Assembly: GCA_030531305.1 (NCBI GenBank)
Contig: JAUNNT010000002.1
Location: 1-64,000 of the forward strand
Length of the DNA: 64,000 bases
Reading direction: 5' to 3'
Origin: Akkermansia sp.
GTDB taxonomy: Bacteria > Verrucomicrobiota > Verrucomicrobiia > Verrucomicrobiales > Akkermansiaceae
Below are positions 19,600 through 29,340 of this stretch, piece after piece (within the stretch, counting starts at the first letter, position 1; every line of letters begins with the position of its first letter). The notes beneath the pieces are model-generated. The model searched no databases, was not told the DNA's origin, and worked only from the letters and a program-made list of their open reading frames with translations. A program made the translations under genes and the position numbers.

Positions 19600-22500
19600 A
19601 TGAAACTTAGACTTCCCAACAAGCTCCAAGCAGCCCTCGTCGCTGCCATCGCTTCCGTGTCCTTCACGACACTCAGCACCGGCACCATCGCCGTTGCTAC
19701 CGGCGCCGCCCTCCTCGCAGGGCAGCGGGCACAGGCATTCGAGGATGCCACGTGGACGTTTGAGAGCAGCATGTCTGCCGACACGAAGATTTCCGGCCCC
19801 GCCCTCACCTATGAATGGAAAGGCAACGGCAGCGCCACATACGTGGATTCCTACATGGTTAAGGGTACACAGGTTGGCAACTATTGGCTGGATGCCGATT
19901 TGGGCAAGGCCATCACCTTTGCGGACGGCCAGTACATCAAGGTTGGTACGAACCCCTACTGGACTTCGGGAGCAGGCAACCTGAACACCGGCAACAATGA
20001 GCATAACAGCTACACTGTGATGGCTTGGGTGAAGTTGGATTCCACCTCTGGCGAGCAGGAATTTTTCGGCACGGGCGACGGTGTGGAAAAAGGTATGGGA
20101 TTTGGTCTCAATGGCGGGAAGGCCGACATTCTGACCAAGTGGATAGCGCACAACAATTATGATGCCCTGACCGTCAGTGCCGGGCAGTGGGTGAACGTTG
20201 CGTTCACGTACGACATGGATTCCAACACGGGTAAGGCGTACATCAACGGCGAGCTCGTAGGGAGCAAGACGATTGGGAACTCCAACATGCCCGGCGGTGA
20301 ATGTTCCTATATCGGCGCCAGCGCCGCGAATAACAACCGCGACAATTTCGCCGGTCAGATTGCCGAGTTGAAGGTTTTGAGCGGAGCGTACGACCAGGCG
20401 CAAATCATGGCGGCAGCCCACTTGACCAGCACGGCCCCTGCCCCTGTGGAAGGCTTGGTGTGGGCGGGAAACGCCACCAGCAGCGAGTGGAACACTACGG
20501 ACCAAAATTGGAGTAAAGGAGCAGAATCGGCTGCCTTCACCACAGGAGACAACGTTGCATTCGACAACACAGCCGATGTCAAGAAGGTAACTCTCGGCGA
20601 CAACATCACGGCAGGTGTCGTCACAGTGAACGCTGCCGCCTACGAGTTCGCCATGGAAGGCAATACTCTGACTGCCACCAAGCTTGCGCTGAGCGGCGAC
20701 AACGCCTCCCTCTCCCTGACGGGTGCGGGCACGGTGTCCGCCGGCAGCATCAGCGCGAGCGACAAGACCATCAACATTGGCAAGGACGTGGTACTGCAGG
20801 GCGGTTCAACCGCCGCGGCCACGCTGGCGGGCACCGGCACGTACGCGCTGGAAAACGGTTCATACGCCAAGGGTTCGATTAATCTCGGCGGCAACTGGAC
20901 TGGCACGGTGCGCGTCACCGACCTCGACGCCAACGGATCCCGCGACATGAGCGGGTTGCGCACCTCCCTGTCCACGCTGGAGCTGAAAGGCTTCAACGGC
21001 TGGATGAGCAATTGGACGGGCACGCTCGACTACAACATCAAGCTGACCAACGGCAGCGCCGGCTATGGCTGGAGGAACGGAGCCTTCGGCAACGAGGGCA
21101 ATGTAATGAACAATACCGGCATCTGGTCCGGCAACGGCAAGTTCGTGGCGGCGGTCAACAGCGGTCGCTATATGGACTACACCTACAGCGGCAACATCTC
21201 CGCGTGGACCGGTGAATTCGAGTTGCTCAACGGCACCACGAAGCTGAAGTTCTCCTCCAACGCCACCGAGGTGAAGGCGAAAATCACCCAAACGGGCGGC
21301 GCTTTGAAGCTTTACGCGGACACGGACGTCGCCTTCTCGAATACCATAACCGTCACTTCCCTGGACGTGACCGCCAACAAGCAGGCCACGTTCGGCGGCA
21401 CCACAAACATTGCCAACGGCGTGACGCTGAACAGCGGGTCCACGCTGGTGAACACCGGTGCCATGACCCTGGGCGGCACGATCGTATTCGGTGAGAACTC
21501 CATCCAGAACAACGGCAGCGGCACCATCAACTTCGGCAGCAACATCCACTTCGATATCACCAACCTGGCTTTCTCCGAGTTGGAGGGGGTCACCACCTAC
21601 ACGCTCTTCTCCGGTAACGCGGTTGACTTGAGCGGGTACAACACCAACAACATCACCGTGGCGGGCGGCACCGCCGGCAAGGAATGGACGTTCGGCGAGG
21701 ACGGCACCATCTCCTTCCAGCTCTCCCGCTCCGTTGACTGGAACAACGGGGCCGACACCGGAAAGTGGAACTACACGGATGCCAACTGGAGCGAGGGCCG
21801 CAAGTTTGAATCCGGCATGGTTGCCAACTTCTTCACGAATGCGGAGGCTACCGTCTCCGAGAACGTGGTGGCGGGCGGCATTGTGGTGGGCAAGGCGGAT
21901 GCAGAGGCTCCCACCGTGACCATCGCTGCGGAAGGCGGCAGCACCCTGACTGCCGGTTCCCTGGATGTGGTGAAGGGCACCCTCACCACCGGCACGGCAA
22001 TCCTGGGCCTGGAGAGCGTGAACATTGCCTCCGGCACCACGTGGAACATCAACGCCGACCAGACCTTGGACGCGGGCGCGTACGCGGGCGCCATTAGCGT
22101 GGGAGCCGGCCACACGGTCACGCTGAGCGATGCGGGCAACGCAAGCAGCCTGCTCAAGGGCATCTCGGGCGACGGCAACATCACCCTCACGGTGAACACG
22201 GATTTAGAGGGTGTGCTGAATGACAAGGAGCATGCCACCCGCACACAGGCGACCGGCACGCTGACGCTCCAGGGCATAACCCTCAGGCTCGGCAAGATGA
22301 GCACGAGCGGGGGCTACCAGAAATGGTATGTGGACCTGAGTTCCTTTGACACGATTGCCCTGGATGGCGGCACCCTCTGGGTACACTCCCCCGAGACGGT
22401 GGTGAACAACGTGACGGTCGACAACCACGCCGGCACCATCCACGTCCGGGATTCAGACAACGACCAGCAGGCAGGCAAACCGGACACACTCAAGATTGCC

Positions 22501-25500
22501 GGCAAGCTCACCCTGAATGCAAACCTGACCATCGAAAGCACATGGAAAAACAAGGTAAGCATTGCTGAGCTGGCGGGCGCCGGCAAGCTCACCCTCTCTG
22601 GCGGTGACAACCAGGTGATCAACATCGGCGGCGGTACCGTGGGTTCCATGGAGTTGACCACCGCGCAAACCCATGCAACGGTCACAGGAAACCTGACGGT
22701 ATCCTCCGGAGCTTTGACGCTTAGCAACGGCACGCTGAATGTCACCGGCTCCGTCACGGTGTCCTCCGGAGATTTGACGCTTAGCCACGGCACGCTGGAT
22801 GTCGCCGGCTCCGTCGCGGTGAACAAGGCCTTGGATCTCAGCGTTGGCGGCGGTTCCAACGCCACCCTGAACATCAAGGGCGGCGGCACGGTGACGCTGG
22901 CGAACACCGGCAACGCCTCCTTCTGGGGTGACGACGGCTCCCACCTGAACCTGGAGGAGGGCGGCACGCTGGCGCTGGACAAGTACGGCCTGAGCATCAC
23001 CGGCCTTGCCGGCGGCGGCTCCATCACCTTCCCCAACAACACCCAGTACGGCATCGGTAAAGACGGTATCACCATCACGGGCGCAAACGTGACCGTGACG
23101 GCAGCAGGCACGGGCGCAGTCACCATCGGCAACAAGCTCACCAACAGCAAGCTGACCACCGGCTCCCATGAGGTGACGCTGAGCCACGCGGAGGACTCCC
23201 TGGTGGGCCTGACCATCAGCAACGGCGGCTCCTTCACGCTCAACAACACGAGCCCGGTGGATGTCGCCGACATCGACATTGAGGCCGGCGGCACGCTTGT
23301 GCTGGGGGCAGAGAACCTGATTAGCGGCGAGTACACCGTGGACGCAGGGACGCTGAACCTGGGTGCCGGAAGGCAGAGCTCCCTCACCACCCTGACCATC
23401 AACGACGGCGGCATGGTGATTTCCTCCCGTCAGGGGCAGGCATCCGGCTTCCTGGCGAACAACGGCACGGTCGTTATCAACGGTAGCGGTGTCCTCAAGT
23501 TCACCGGCAACAACGATGCCCTGGGCTGGGGCGGCGGCCACGTTGCATCCGTAACCCTGAACGGCACGGATGCCGAGCATGTGGCCACGCTTGACCTGTC
23601 CGCGCAGAGCGGCAGCGAGACCATGGCGTCCAACCTGGTCCTCAACGGTTACTCCCTTATCACGAAATCCTCCAACAACCGCGGCTTCAACACCTATGGC
23701 GGCAGCATCACCGTCACCGGCACGGAGAACGAGATTGAGAGGATGGAGGTCCGCGCCAACGCCACCATCAACGTGGTGGGCGCGGCGGACACACTCTCCG
23801 TGGGCGTCATGGCCCTTGGCGCGGACGGCGGCAAGGAGCTGACCAAGACGGGCGCGGGCACGCTCACCTTCACGGAGAGCGCCGCTTCCACGAACCTGAC
23901 CGTCAGCGAAGGCGCCGTTGTGAGCAAGGGCACCGCCACGCTGGGGGCGCTCAACCTGCAGGGCGGCAGCTACACGGTGGAAGCCGGAAGCACAACCGTC
24001 ACCGGTCTCACCACCATGACGAACAGCGCCACGCTGGCGAACGCCGGGGAGCTCACGCTCAACAGCCTCACCATGGGTGCGGCCAACACGCTCACCAACA
24101 CGGGCGCGCTCCAACTGAACGGCACGGTGCTGTTCGGCACGGCGGGCATTGCCAACAATGGTACGGGCTCGGTCGCATTCGCGGACGACATCATCTTCAA
24201 CATCTCCCAACTGCAGGAGGGTGAGGGCCACACCTACACCCTCTTCACGGGCGACAGCGCGGTGGACCTCACCGCCCTCACCGCCACCGCGGCGGACCAC
24301 ATCACCGGCGTCACCGTGACCGGGCGCGCCTGGACCTTCTCCAACAACGGCCAGCTCAGCTATGAGATCCTTTCCCGCAACCTCGTGTGGAACGGCGGCG
24401 CGGGCACCTGGACCACCGACACGGAGACCACCCCGTGGCACGTCGACGGTTCCGAGGAGCCGGTCTCCTTCGCCACGGGCGACGCGGCCCGCTTCGCGGC
24501 CTCCGGGACATCCGCAGAGGTGACGCTGGGCTCGAATATCACCGCCGCCGGCATCACGGTTGACGCCGGGGCCATGGTGACCGTGAATCCTGAGGGACAC
24601 ACCCTGAGCGCGGACGTGGCGAACATCGACGGCGTGCTGACCTCGGCACTGGCGACGCACTCCGTCACCATCGGGGAAAGCGGCGTGTGGAACATGGCCG
24701 GCGGCACCCTGAACGTGGCCGATGTCTCCATCTCCAACGAGGGCCTCATCCACCTGATGGACGGCGCCAAGGTGACGGCCACCAAGGACAACGTGTCCAC
24801 CCTGGGAGCGGTGAGCGCGGAGGGAACCGGCACGCTGGAAGTCGGCGGTACCGGAGCCTACACCTTCGCCGGGCAGGAGAGCGACCCCTTCGCCGGGCGC
24901 CTGATCTACAACATCGGCAGCACCGGAGGGCACGACAGCAGCATCCGCCTCTCCAACTTCGAGGGCACGCTGGAAATCCGCGGGCGCGTGAACTACAGCA
25001 ACTCACAGTTCGGCAACATGTCCAAGCTGGTGTTCAACGGAGACCGCTCCAGCAACACCACGGGGCTCTGGAACACCGGAGTCGCCAACATTGGCGTGGA
25101 CCTGGATATCATCGGCGACCAGCTGGTGGACTTCTATGCCTCCAACACCATCAACGTGAACGGCAACATCAACGCCGCCGGCGTGCAGGGCCACCTGGGC
25201 AAGGAGAATGACCAGACCATGAACCTGAACGGCATCACCAACCTGCTCAGCCTGAGGGTCAAGAACGGCACGGTGAACCTGAAGGACGGCACCATCGGCA
25301 CGATTGTCGTCAACGGCGGCAAGACGGTCAACTTCAACGGCGCGCTGGCGGTGACGGACTCCCTGGAGGCCAACGTGAACACCAACCTGACGGTGGGCGC
25401 TGAAGGCGTGCTGGACATTGCGGGCATTTCCATTGCCGGTACGGCTCAGGGCACCACCATCACCACCTCCGCCAACAACTCGGTGTACAGCCTGGGGAAT

Positions 25501-27126
25501 GAGAGCTACACCATCACCAACGCCGACATCACCGCCAAGCAGGATGTCGAGATTGCCAACAAGCTCACCAACTCCATGGTGTACACCGATGACAAAGCCG
25601 TCACCCTCTCCAACATCGACAACGTCGTTGCCGGTGCCACGGTGGGTCTCGGCAGCTTCGGCATGACCGGCGGCACCCTGAGCAACGCCATCACCAACGC
25701 CGGCACCGTCAGCCTCACCGAAGTCACCCTGGGTGGCGGCTTCAGCGAGGTTGCGGAAGATGTGCACTTCGACCTCAACGGCGATGTGGTGACCGATATG
25801 AACGCCAACTACTACCTGGGCGTTGAAGAGTACGTGCAGGTGGTGAACGGCGGCACCATCACCGGTGGTTCCACCGCCCGGTGGGCCGACCATAGCTATG
25901 GTGTCCAGTCCAACGGCCGCATCATCCTTGAAGAAGCCTTAGCCGACTACACCACCTACTTCGTACAGTCCGGTGATGTTTCCGTTGGCGAGGTCCTTGA
26001 CCTCCACGAGCTGACCAACACCTTCTATGTCTCCGGCGGCACGCTGTATATAGATGGTGCATATTCCAACCTCAACATCACGGTGACGGACTCCGGCACC
26101 ATCAGCGGCTACACCACCCCGGCCGAGGTGACCATCGTCCCCGAGGCGGAAGTCACGTTCGAGGAGGGCATCGAGGATACGAACAACGGCGTGACGTTCA
26201 GCTCCAGTGAGGGCGGCGTCGTTGTCAAGAACACCGACGGCCCTGCCGGCGGCGAAGCTTTCAAGTACACCATTGATCAGACGTCCGCCCAGGTGACGGC
26301 CGATGTGCTCAGGGTGAATTCCGAAGAGGATGTGACCATTGCCAACCAGCTTGATGTGACCACCATCGTGAACGAAGCTGCGGACGGCGAAAGCACGCTG
26401 AAGCTGACGCATTCCTCCGCGGCGGAGAACGTGGAGAACGTGCGTGCCATCCGAGGTGACATCGCGTTCGCGAACGTTGAAGAGGAAGCCTCCATCGAGC
26501 TCAAGGAGCTGACCATCGGCACGAACAAGACGGTGGGCTTCAACACCTCCGAGAATGTGTTCGACGAGACCCACGAAGCAACGGTCGTCATCGCCGCCGC
26601 CACCGCTCCCGAAGCGCAGGATGGCGGCGTGTTGAACGTGCTTGAAGGCGCCACGCTGAACGCCAACCTGGTGATGGAGGCCGGCTCCACGCTGGACGTG
26701 AGCTACGCGCAGGACAGTCACGGTCTCATCATGGGTTCCAGCGTCACGCTGAAGGAAGGGGTCTTGCTGCAGGACAGCTTGCACGTGGGACCCAGTCAGG
26801 ATATGAACGCCTTCCTGTTCGATTACTTCAAGGGAGAAGGCGCCCCCGAGTACTACTACCTGTACGACAGCGTGGAGGAGCTCTACATCCAGCAGGGTGC
26901 CGAGGTCAAGCGGTTTACCCAGCTTGATTTCGTGAATTGGCGCAACTTCGACATGGATGCCAGCCGCGTCTTCACCGAGCTGGACGAGAACACCTACGCG
27001 CTGGTGTACAACTGGGATCCCATCCACAAGAACGTGGTGGCCCTGCGCTTGCTTCCGGAGCCGACCACAGGCACGCTGTCCTTGCTTGCGCTCTGCGCGC
27101 TGGCCGCGCGCAGGCGCCGCAAGTGA
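19600..27126 (+). CDS. Giant LamG/beta-solenoid surface protein with PEP-CTERM-like end
   Basis: 2,508 residues. A signal peptide (MKLRLPNKLQAALVAAIASV, with likely cleavage near QRAQA) is followed by a LamG/concanavalin-like domain (about 40-285, with WVNVAFTYD and KAYINGELVGS). Then comes a very long beta-solenoid with autotransporter-associated strand modules that begin with W-rich segments at about 287, 712 and 1595. The segment FNISQLQEGEGHTYTLFTGD near 1540 repeats an earlier FDITNL...TYTLFSGN near 650, showing a large internal duplication. It ends LLPEPTTGTLSLLALCALAA plus RRRRK, a PEP-CTERM-like sorting tag, and has no outer-membrane barrel. Surface attachment through an exosortase-type system is inferred. 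The LamG domain suggests glycan binding. Confidence 0.88.
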   Translation: MKLRLPNKLQAALVAAIASVSFTTLSTGTIAVATGAALLAGQRAQAFEDATWTFESSMSADTKISGPALTYEWKGNGSATYVDSYMVKGTQVGNYWLDADLGKAITFADGQYIKVGTNPYWTSGAGNLNTGNNEHNSYTVMAWVKLDSTSGEQEFFGTGDGVEKGMGFGLNGGKADILTKWIAHNNYDALTVSAGQWVNVAFTYDMDSNTGKAYINGELVGSKTIGNSNMPGGECSYIGASAANNNRDNFAGQIAELKVLSGAYDQAQIMAAAHLTSTAPAPVEGLVWAGNATSSEWNTTDQNWSKGAESAAFTTGDNVAFDNTADVKKVTLGDNITAGVVTVNAAAYEFAMEGNTLTATKLALSGDNASLSLTGAGTVSAGSISASDKTINIGKDVVLQGGSTAAATLAGTGTYALENGSYAKGSINLGGNWTGTVRVTDLDANGSRDMSGLRTSLSTLELKGFNGWMSNWTGTLDYNIKLTNGSAGYGWRNGAFGNEGNVMNNTGIWSGNGKFVAAVNSGRYMDYTYSGNISAWTGEFELLNGTTKLKFSSNATEVKAKITQTGGALKLYADTDVAFSNTITVTSLDVTANKQATFGGTTNIANGVTLNSGSTLVNTGAMTLGGTIVFGENSIQNNGSGTINFGSNIHFDITNLAFSELEGVTTYTLFSGNAVDLSGYNTNNITVAGGTAGKEWTFGEDGTISFQLSRSVDWNNGADTGKWNYTDANWSEGRKFESGMVANFFTNAEATVSENVVAGGIVVGKADAEAPTVTIAAEGGSTLTAGSLDVVKGTLTTGTAILGLESVNIASGTTWNINADQTLDAGAYAGAISVGAGHTVTLSDAGNASSLLKGISGDGNITLTVNTDLEGVLNDKEHATRTQATGTLTLQGITLRLGKMSTSGGYQKWYVDLSSFDTIALDGGTLWVHSPETVVNNVTVDNHAGTIHVRDSDNDQQAGKPDTLKIAGKLTLNANLTIESTWKNKVSIAELAGAGKLTLSGGDNQVINIGGGTVGSMELTTAQTHATVTGNLTVSSGALTLSNGTLNVTGSVTVSSGDLTLSHGTLDVAGSVAVNKALDLSVGGGSNATLNIKGGGTVTLANTGNASFWGDDGSHLNLEEGGTLALDKYGLSITGLAGGGSITFPNNTQYGIGKDGITITGANVTVTAAGTGAVTIGNKLTNSKLTTGSHEVTLSHAEDSLVGLTISNGGSFTLNNTSPVDVADIDIEAGGTLVLGAENLISGEYTVDAGTLNLGAGRQSSLTTLTINDGGMVISSRQGQASGFLANNGTVVINGSGVLKFTGNNDALGWGGGHVASVTLNGTDAEHVATLDLSAQSGSETMASNLVLNGYSLITKSSNNRGFNTYGGSITVTGTENEIERMEVRANATINVVGAADTLSVGVMALGADGGKELTKTGAGTLTFTESAASTNLTVSEGAVVSKGTATLGALNLQGGSYTVEAGSTTVTGLTTMTNSATLANAGELTLNSLTMGAANTLTNTGALQLNGTVLFGTAGIANNGTGSVAFADDIIFNISQLQEGEGHTYTLFTGDSAVDLTALTATAADHITGVTVTGRAWTFSNNGQLSYEILSRNLVWNGGAGTWTTDTETTPWHVDGSEEPVSFATGDAARFAASGTSAEVTLGSNITAAGITVDAGAMVTVNPEGHTLSADVANIDGVLTSALATHSVTIGESGVWNMAGGTLNVADVSISNEGLIHLMDGAKVTATKDNVSTLGAVSAEGTGTLEVGGTGAYTFAGQESDPFAGRLIYNIGSTGGHDSSIRLSNFEGTLEIRGRVNYSNSQFGNMSKLVFNGDRSSNTTGLWNTGVANIGVDLDIIGDQLVDFYASNTINVNGNINAAGVQGHLGKENDQTMNLNGITNLLSLRVKNGTVNLKDGTIGTIVVNGGKTVNFNGALAVTDSLEANVNTNLTVGAEGVLDIAGISIAGTAQGTTITTSANNSVYSLGNESYTITNADITAKQDVEIANKLTNSMVYTDDKAVTLSNIDNVVAGATVGLGSFGMTGGTLSNAITNAGTVSLTEVTLGGGFSEVAEDVHFDLNGDVVTDMNANYYLGVEEYVQVVNGGTITGGSTARWADHSYGVQSNGRIILEEALADYTTYFVQSGDVSVGEVLDLHELTNTFYVSGGTLYIDGAYSNLNITVTDSGTISGYTTPAEVTIVPEAEVTFEEGIEDTNNGVTFSSSEGGVVVKNTDGPAGGEAFKYTIDQTSAQVTADVLRVNSEEDVTIANQLDVTTIVNEAADGESTLKLTHSSAAENVENVRAIRGDIAFANVEEEASIELKELTIGTNKTVGFNTSENVFDETHEATVVIAAATAPEAQDGGVLNVLEGATLNANLVMEAGSTLDVSYAQDSHGLIMGSSVTLKEGVLLQDSLHVGPSQDMNAFLFDYFKGEGAPEYYYLYDSVEELYIQQGAEVKRFTQLDFVNWRNFDMDASRVFTELDENTYALVYNWDPIHKNVVALRLLPEPTTGTLSLLALCALAARRRRK
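22696..22815 (+). repeat. Recent 60-bp tandem duplication inside the giant gene
   Basis: Two in-frame 60-bp units (22696-22755 and 22756-22815) differ at only a few bases and encode TVSSGALTLSNGTLNVTGSV and TVSSGDLTLSHGTLDVAGSV. This shows that the solenoid grows by in-frame slippage or recombination. Confidence 0.85.
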
Positions 27127-27130
27127 TTTA

Positions 27131-27158
27131 CTAGGTACTATGTACTAGGTACTATTTG
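27131..27158. repeat. CTAGGTA/CTATGTA heptads just after the giant gene
   Basis: CTAGGTA, CTATGTA, CTAGGTA, CTATTTG in strict 7-bp register, beginning 4 bp after the TGA stop. The units are a different sequence from AATTTAC but share period and position at a gene end. Confidence 0.7.
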
Positions 27159-27192
27159 AAAATTCGGCGCGCTTTGCGCGCGGAGATTGAGC

Positions 27193-27219
27193 AAGGCCCA
27201 GCCGGTACGGCTGGGCCTT
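27193..27219 (+). terminator. Intrinsic terminator of the giant gene
   Basis: Perfect 12-bp stem AAGGCCCAGCCG, loop GTA, CGGCTGGGCCTT, then TCTTGCT. Confidence 0.8.
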
Positions 27220-27299
27220 CTTGCTACAAACTGCCCATGCGGCGGGAGCGGGGGAGGCGGAGGATGAGCCGGGCGAAAACGCGGCGCATCCAGCGGGGC

Positions 27300-27494
27300 T
27301 CAATGGAGGGGAGCGCTTTCATCGTCGGTGGTCAGGGTGTCGCCGCACTCGTAGTAGAGGAGGCTCATCACGTTGAGGGGGTAGCCCAGGGAGCGCTCGG
27401 TTAGCTCTCCCGCCAGCTGCAGGGAACCCGCGGGACACCCGCGGAACAGCGTGCGGTTGAAATCCCCGATGGTGGTGTTTTCTTCATCGTCCAT
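27300..27494 (-). CDS. Small hypothetical protein, possibly 5'-truncated by a repeat
   Basis: 64 residues from the ATG at 27494 (MDDEENTTIGDFNRTLFRGC onward), with no family recognised. The same frame stays open upstream through LLPNAHGRPGVIVR and runs into the heptad array at 27545-27579, so an earlier start may have been cut off. Composition is protein-like (mixed acidic and hydrophobic) rather than the Arg/Pro-rich pattern of shadow frames. The flanks 27220-27299 and 27495-27544 show nothing else. Confidence 0.35.
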   Translation of the reverse strand: MDDEENTTIGDFNRTLFRGCPAGSLQLAGELTERSLGYPLNVMSLLYYECGDTLTTDDESAPLH

Positions 27495-27544
27495 GCGGAC
27501 AATGACACCCGGGCGACCGTGAGCGTTGGGTAACAGGGAGGAGT

Positions 27545-27708
27545 AATTTACAATTTACAATTGACGATTTACAATTGTATAGATTAGTGCGCCTGGCGGC
27601 GCAATACAACTCAGCCCATCTGGCAGAATGCCAGATGGGCTTTGAAATTGCCGCGCGCGGAGCGTGCGCTCTCTTTCAAAATCGTCAATTGTCAATCGTA
27701 AATTGTCA
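27545..27708. repeat. 164-bp element with inverted heptanucleotide arrays at both ends
   Basis: The left array (27545-27579) holds AATTTAC, AATTTAC, AATTGAC, GATTTAC and AATTGTA. The right array (27681-27708) holds ATCGTCA, ATTGTCA, ATCGTAA and ATTGTCA, the same family on the opposite strand. The interior carries a perfect hairpin. The right array contains the stop codon of the sialate esterase (TCA, 27706-27708). Confidence 0.75.
27613..27641. terminator. Hairpin terminator inside the repeat element
   Basis: Perfect 13-bp stem AGCCCATCTGGCA, loop GAA, TGCCAGATGGGCT, with TTTG next on the plus strand and CAAAG on the other side. It lies downstream of the minus-strand esterase and can serve that gene. 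Confidence 0.65.
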
Positions 27709-29211
27709 ATTCTTCTTGCCTTTTTTGGACTTCTTGTCCATGCCGGCGTAGGGAACGGCGGGGAGCTTGGCGTCGTTGACGAGGTTGGGCTCGAAGAATA
27801 CCTTCCAGCCGTAGCGTACCTTGACAGGCTTCTTCACGCCGGGGGCGGAGAGCTCCACGGTGTCGCCCTTGAGGGTGGCGGTGGCGTCCTCGAACTTGCC
27901 GTTGCTGCCGGCAATCTCAAATCCGGTGGGGGCGGAGCCGTTGGTGGTGGTGAGGCCCTTGGCGTGCTTGAAGGTGACCTTGAGGGTGCTGCCTGCGGGC
28001 TTGGCGGAGGCCACCTGCGGGCCGCTGTACTCCACGTCCTTGCCGTAAACCTTGGCGGCGGCCACATAGGCGAGGCGCTGGCCCACCTCGGTCTTGCGTG
28101 CGGGGTGGACATCGCTGTTGGTGGAGCCGAGGTCCACGGTGGCGACGGTGTAGACGCCGGGGATGTTGTCCTGGGACTGCTGCTGGACCTCGCGGAACTC
28201 CGGCCAGTAGGCGCGCAGCGGGGTATTGTCGTTGATGCGTGGCAGCTGCACCTGGATCCACGGCATGTCGGGCTTTTTGAACTCCGCGCGCCAGCCGCCG
28301 ATGAGGTCGGCCAGCAGCTCGTAGTTCTGCTTCATGTCCTGGATTTCCGCATCGGATTCACCCTGGTACCAGATGACGCCCTTCATGGGGAAGTCCACCC
28401 AGTCCTGCACGCCGGACTTGAAGAGGTACCCGGGCTTGTAGGGGTGCGGCATGTTCAGGTCGCCGCCGATGTTCTTGCGGGCGCGTCCGCGCACCCAGTC
28501 GCTCATGTAGCGGCTGTCCAACCACTTGGCGCTCATGCAGTCGTGGTACTTCTTCTTGAGCACGGTCTCGGGAATCCAGGCCATCATCTCGGAGCCGCCG
28601 AGGGAGGCGTGGACGATGCCCACGGGGACGCCCAGCTGCTTCTGAAGCTCCTGGGCGAAGTACCAGGCCACGGCGGACATGCGGGGCGTGGTTTCCGGGG
28701 CGCTGACGGCCCACTTGCCCACGTACATGGCGTTGTTGTTGAGGATATCCTTCTCCTTGGCGCCGTAGGTGGAGTTGCCGGTGTGCACTTGGGGTTCCGC
28801 ATGGAAGAAGCGGATGTCCTTGTTGCCGGAGGCGGGGATGGCCGTGCCCTTGTCCGCCATCTCGTCCATGCGGCGCAGCATGTTGGACTGGCCGGAGGCG
28901 AACCAAACCTCGCCCACCACCACGTCCTTCAGCTCGGCGGAGTCGCCGCCCTGCTGCACGGTGAGGCTCTCGCCGTTGGCGTTGGCCTTCATGGCGGGCA
29001 GCACGGCCTCCCAGCGCTTGCCGCTCTTCTTGGCCTTCACGGTGGTGCCGCCGAAGGTGAGGGTGACGTCGCCGCCGCCGGTGGCCTCGCCGCGCACGGG
29101 GATATCCTGCCCCTGCTGGAGCACCATGTGGTCGCCGAACGTGTGGTCGAAACTCACCGCCGCCCAGCACGTGGCGGAGCCCAACAGCATGCCTATCAAT
29201 GCAGATTTCAT
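27706..29211 (-). CDS. Secreted sialate O-acetylesterase (SGNH-type)
   Basis: 501 residues with a signal peptide (MKSALIGMLLGSATCWA). It has FGDHMVLQQGQDIPVRG near the start, the catalytic Ser in WFASGQSNM (Ser109), GVIWYQGESD in the middle and the Asp-His pair in STNSDVHPA. These match the SIAE family, which removes acetyl esters from sialic acids so that sialidases can work. The C-terminus is Lys-rich (KKSKKGKKN), and its last codon and stop lie in the heptad array. The ATG at 29211 is chosen from the promoter: TTGCCA-17-TACGCT ends 7 bp before it. Confidence 0.92.
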   Translation of the reverse strand: MKSALIGMLLGSATCWAAVSFDHTFGDHMVLQQGQDIPVRGEATGGGDVTLTFGGTTVKAKKSGKRWEAVLPAMKANANGESLTVQQGGDSAELKDVVVGEVWFASGQSNMLRRMDEMADKGTAIPASGNKDIRFFHAEPQVHTGNSTYGAKEKDILNNNAMYVGKWAVSAPETTPRMSAVAWYFAQELQKQLGVPVGIVHASLGGSEMMAWIPETVLKKKYHDCMSAKWLDSRYMSDWVRGRARKNIGGDLNMPHPYKPGYLFKSGVQDWVDFPMKGVIWYQGESDAEIQDMKQNYELLADLIGGWRAEFKKPDMPWIQVQLPRINDNTPLRAYWPEFREVQQQSQDNIPGVYTVATVDLGSTNSDVHPARKTEVGQRLAYVAAAKVYGKDVEYSGPQVASAKPAGSTLKVTFKHAKGLTTTNGSAPTGFEIAGSNGKFEDATATLKGDTVELSAPGVKKPVKVRYGWKVFFEPNLVNDAKLPAVPYAGMDKKSKKGKKN

Positions 29212-29218
29212 GCCGTAC

Positions 29219-29247
29219 AGCGTACCACCTGCGCGCGCGCATGGCAA
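29219..29247 (-). promoter_or_regulatory. Promoter of the sialate esterase (leaderless configuration)
   Basis: On the minus strand TTGCCA (29247-29242), 17-bp spacer, TACGCT (29224-29219), then 7 bp to the ATG at 29211. Confidence 0.65.
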
Positions 29248-29296
29248 GGACGCCGCGCGCCCGCAAAATATTTTTTCACAAATTTCCAGATTGAGC

Positions 29297-29325
29297 TTGA
29301 CAAAAAACCGCGGGTGGTGTAAATA
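29297..29325 (+). promoter_or_regulatory. rpsN promoter
   Basis: TTGACA (29297-29302), 17-bp spacer, TAAATA (29320-29325). The leader to the ATG at 29341 would be under 10 nt, and no Shine-Dalgarno is present. Confidence 0.65.
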
Positions 29326-29340
29326 CTCCGCACACAAATT

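Noticed and set aside
27545-27708. Insertion sequence
   Set aside because: No transposase, too short, and no clear target-site duplication; only a non-autonomous element remains possible.
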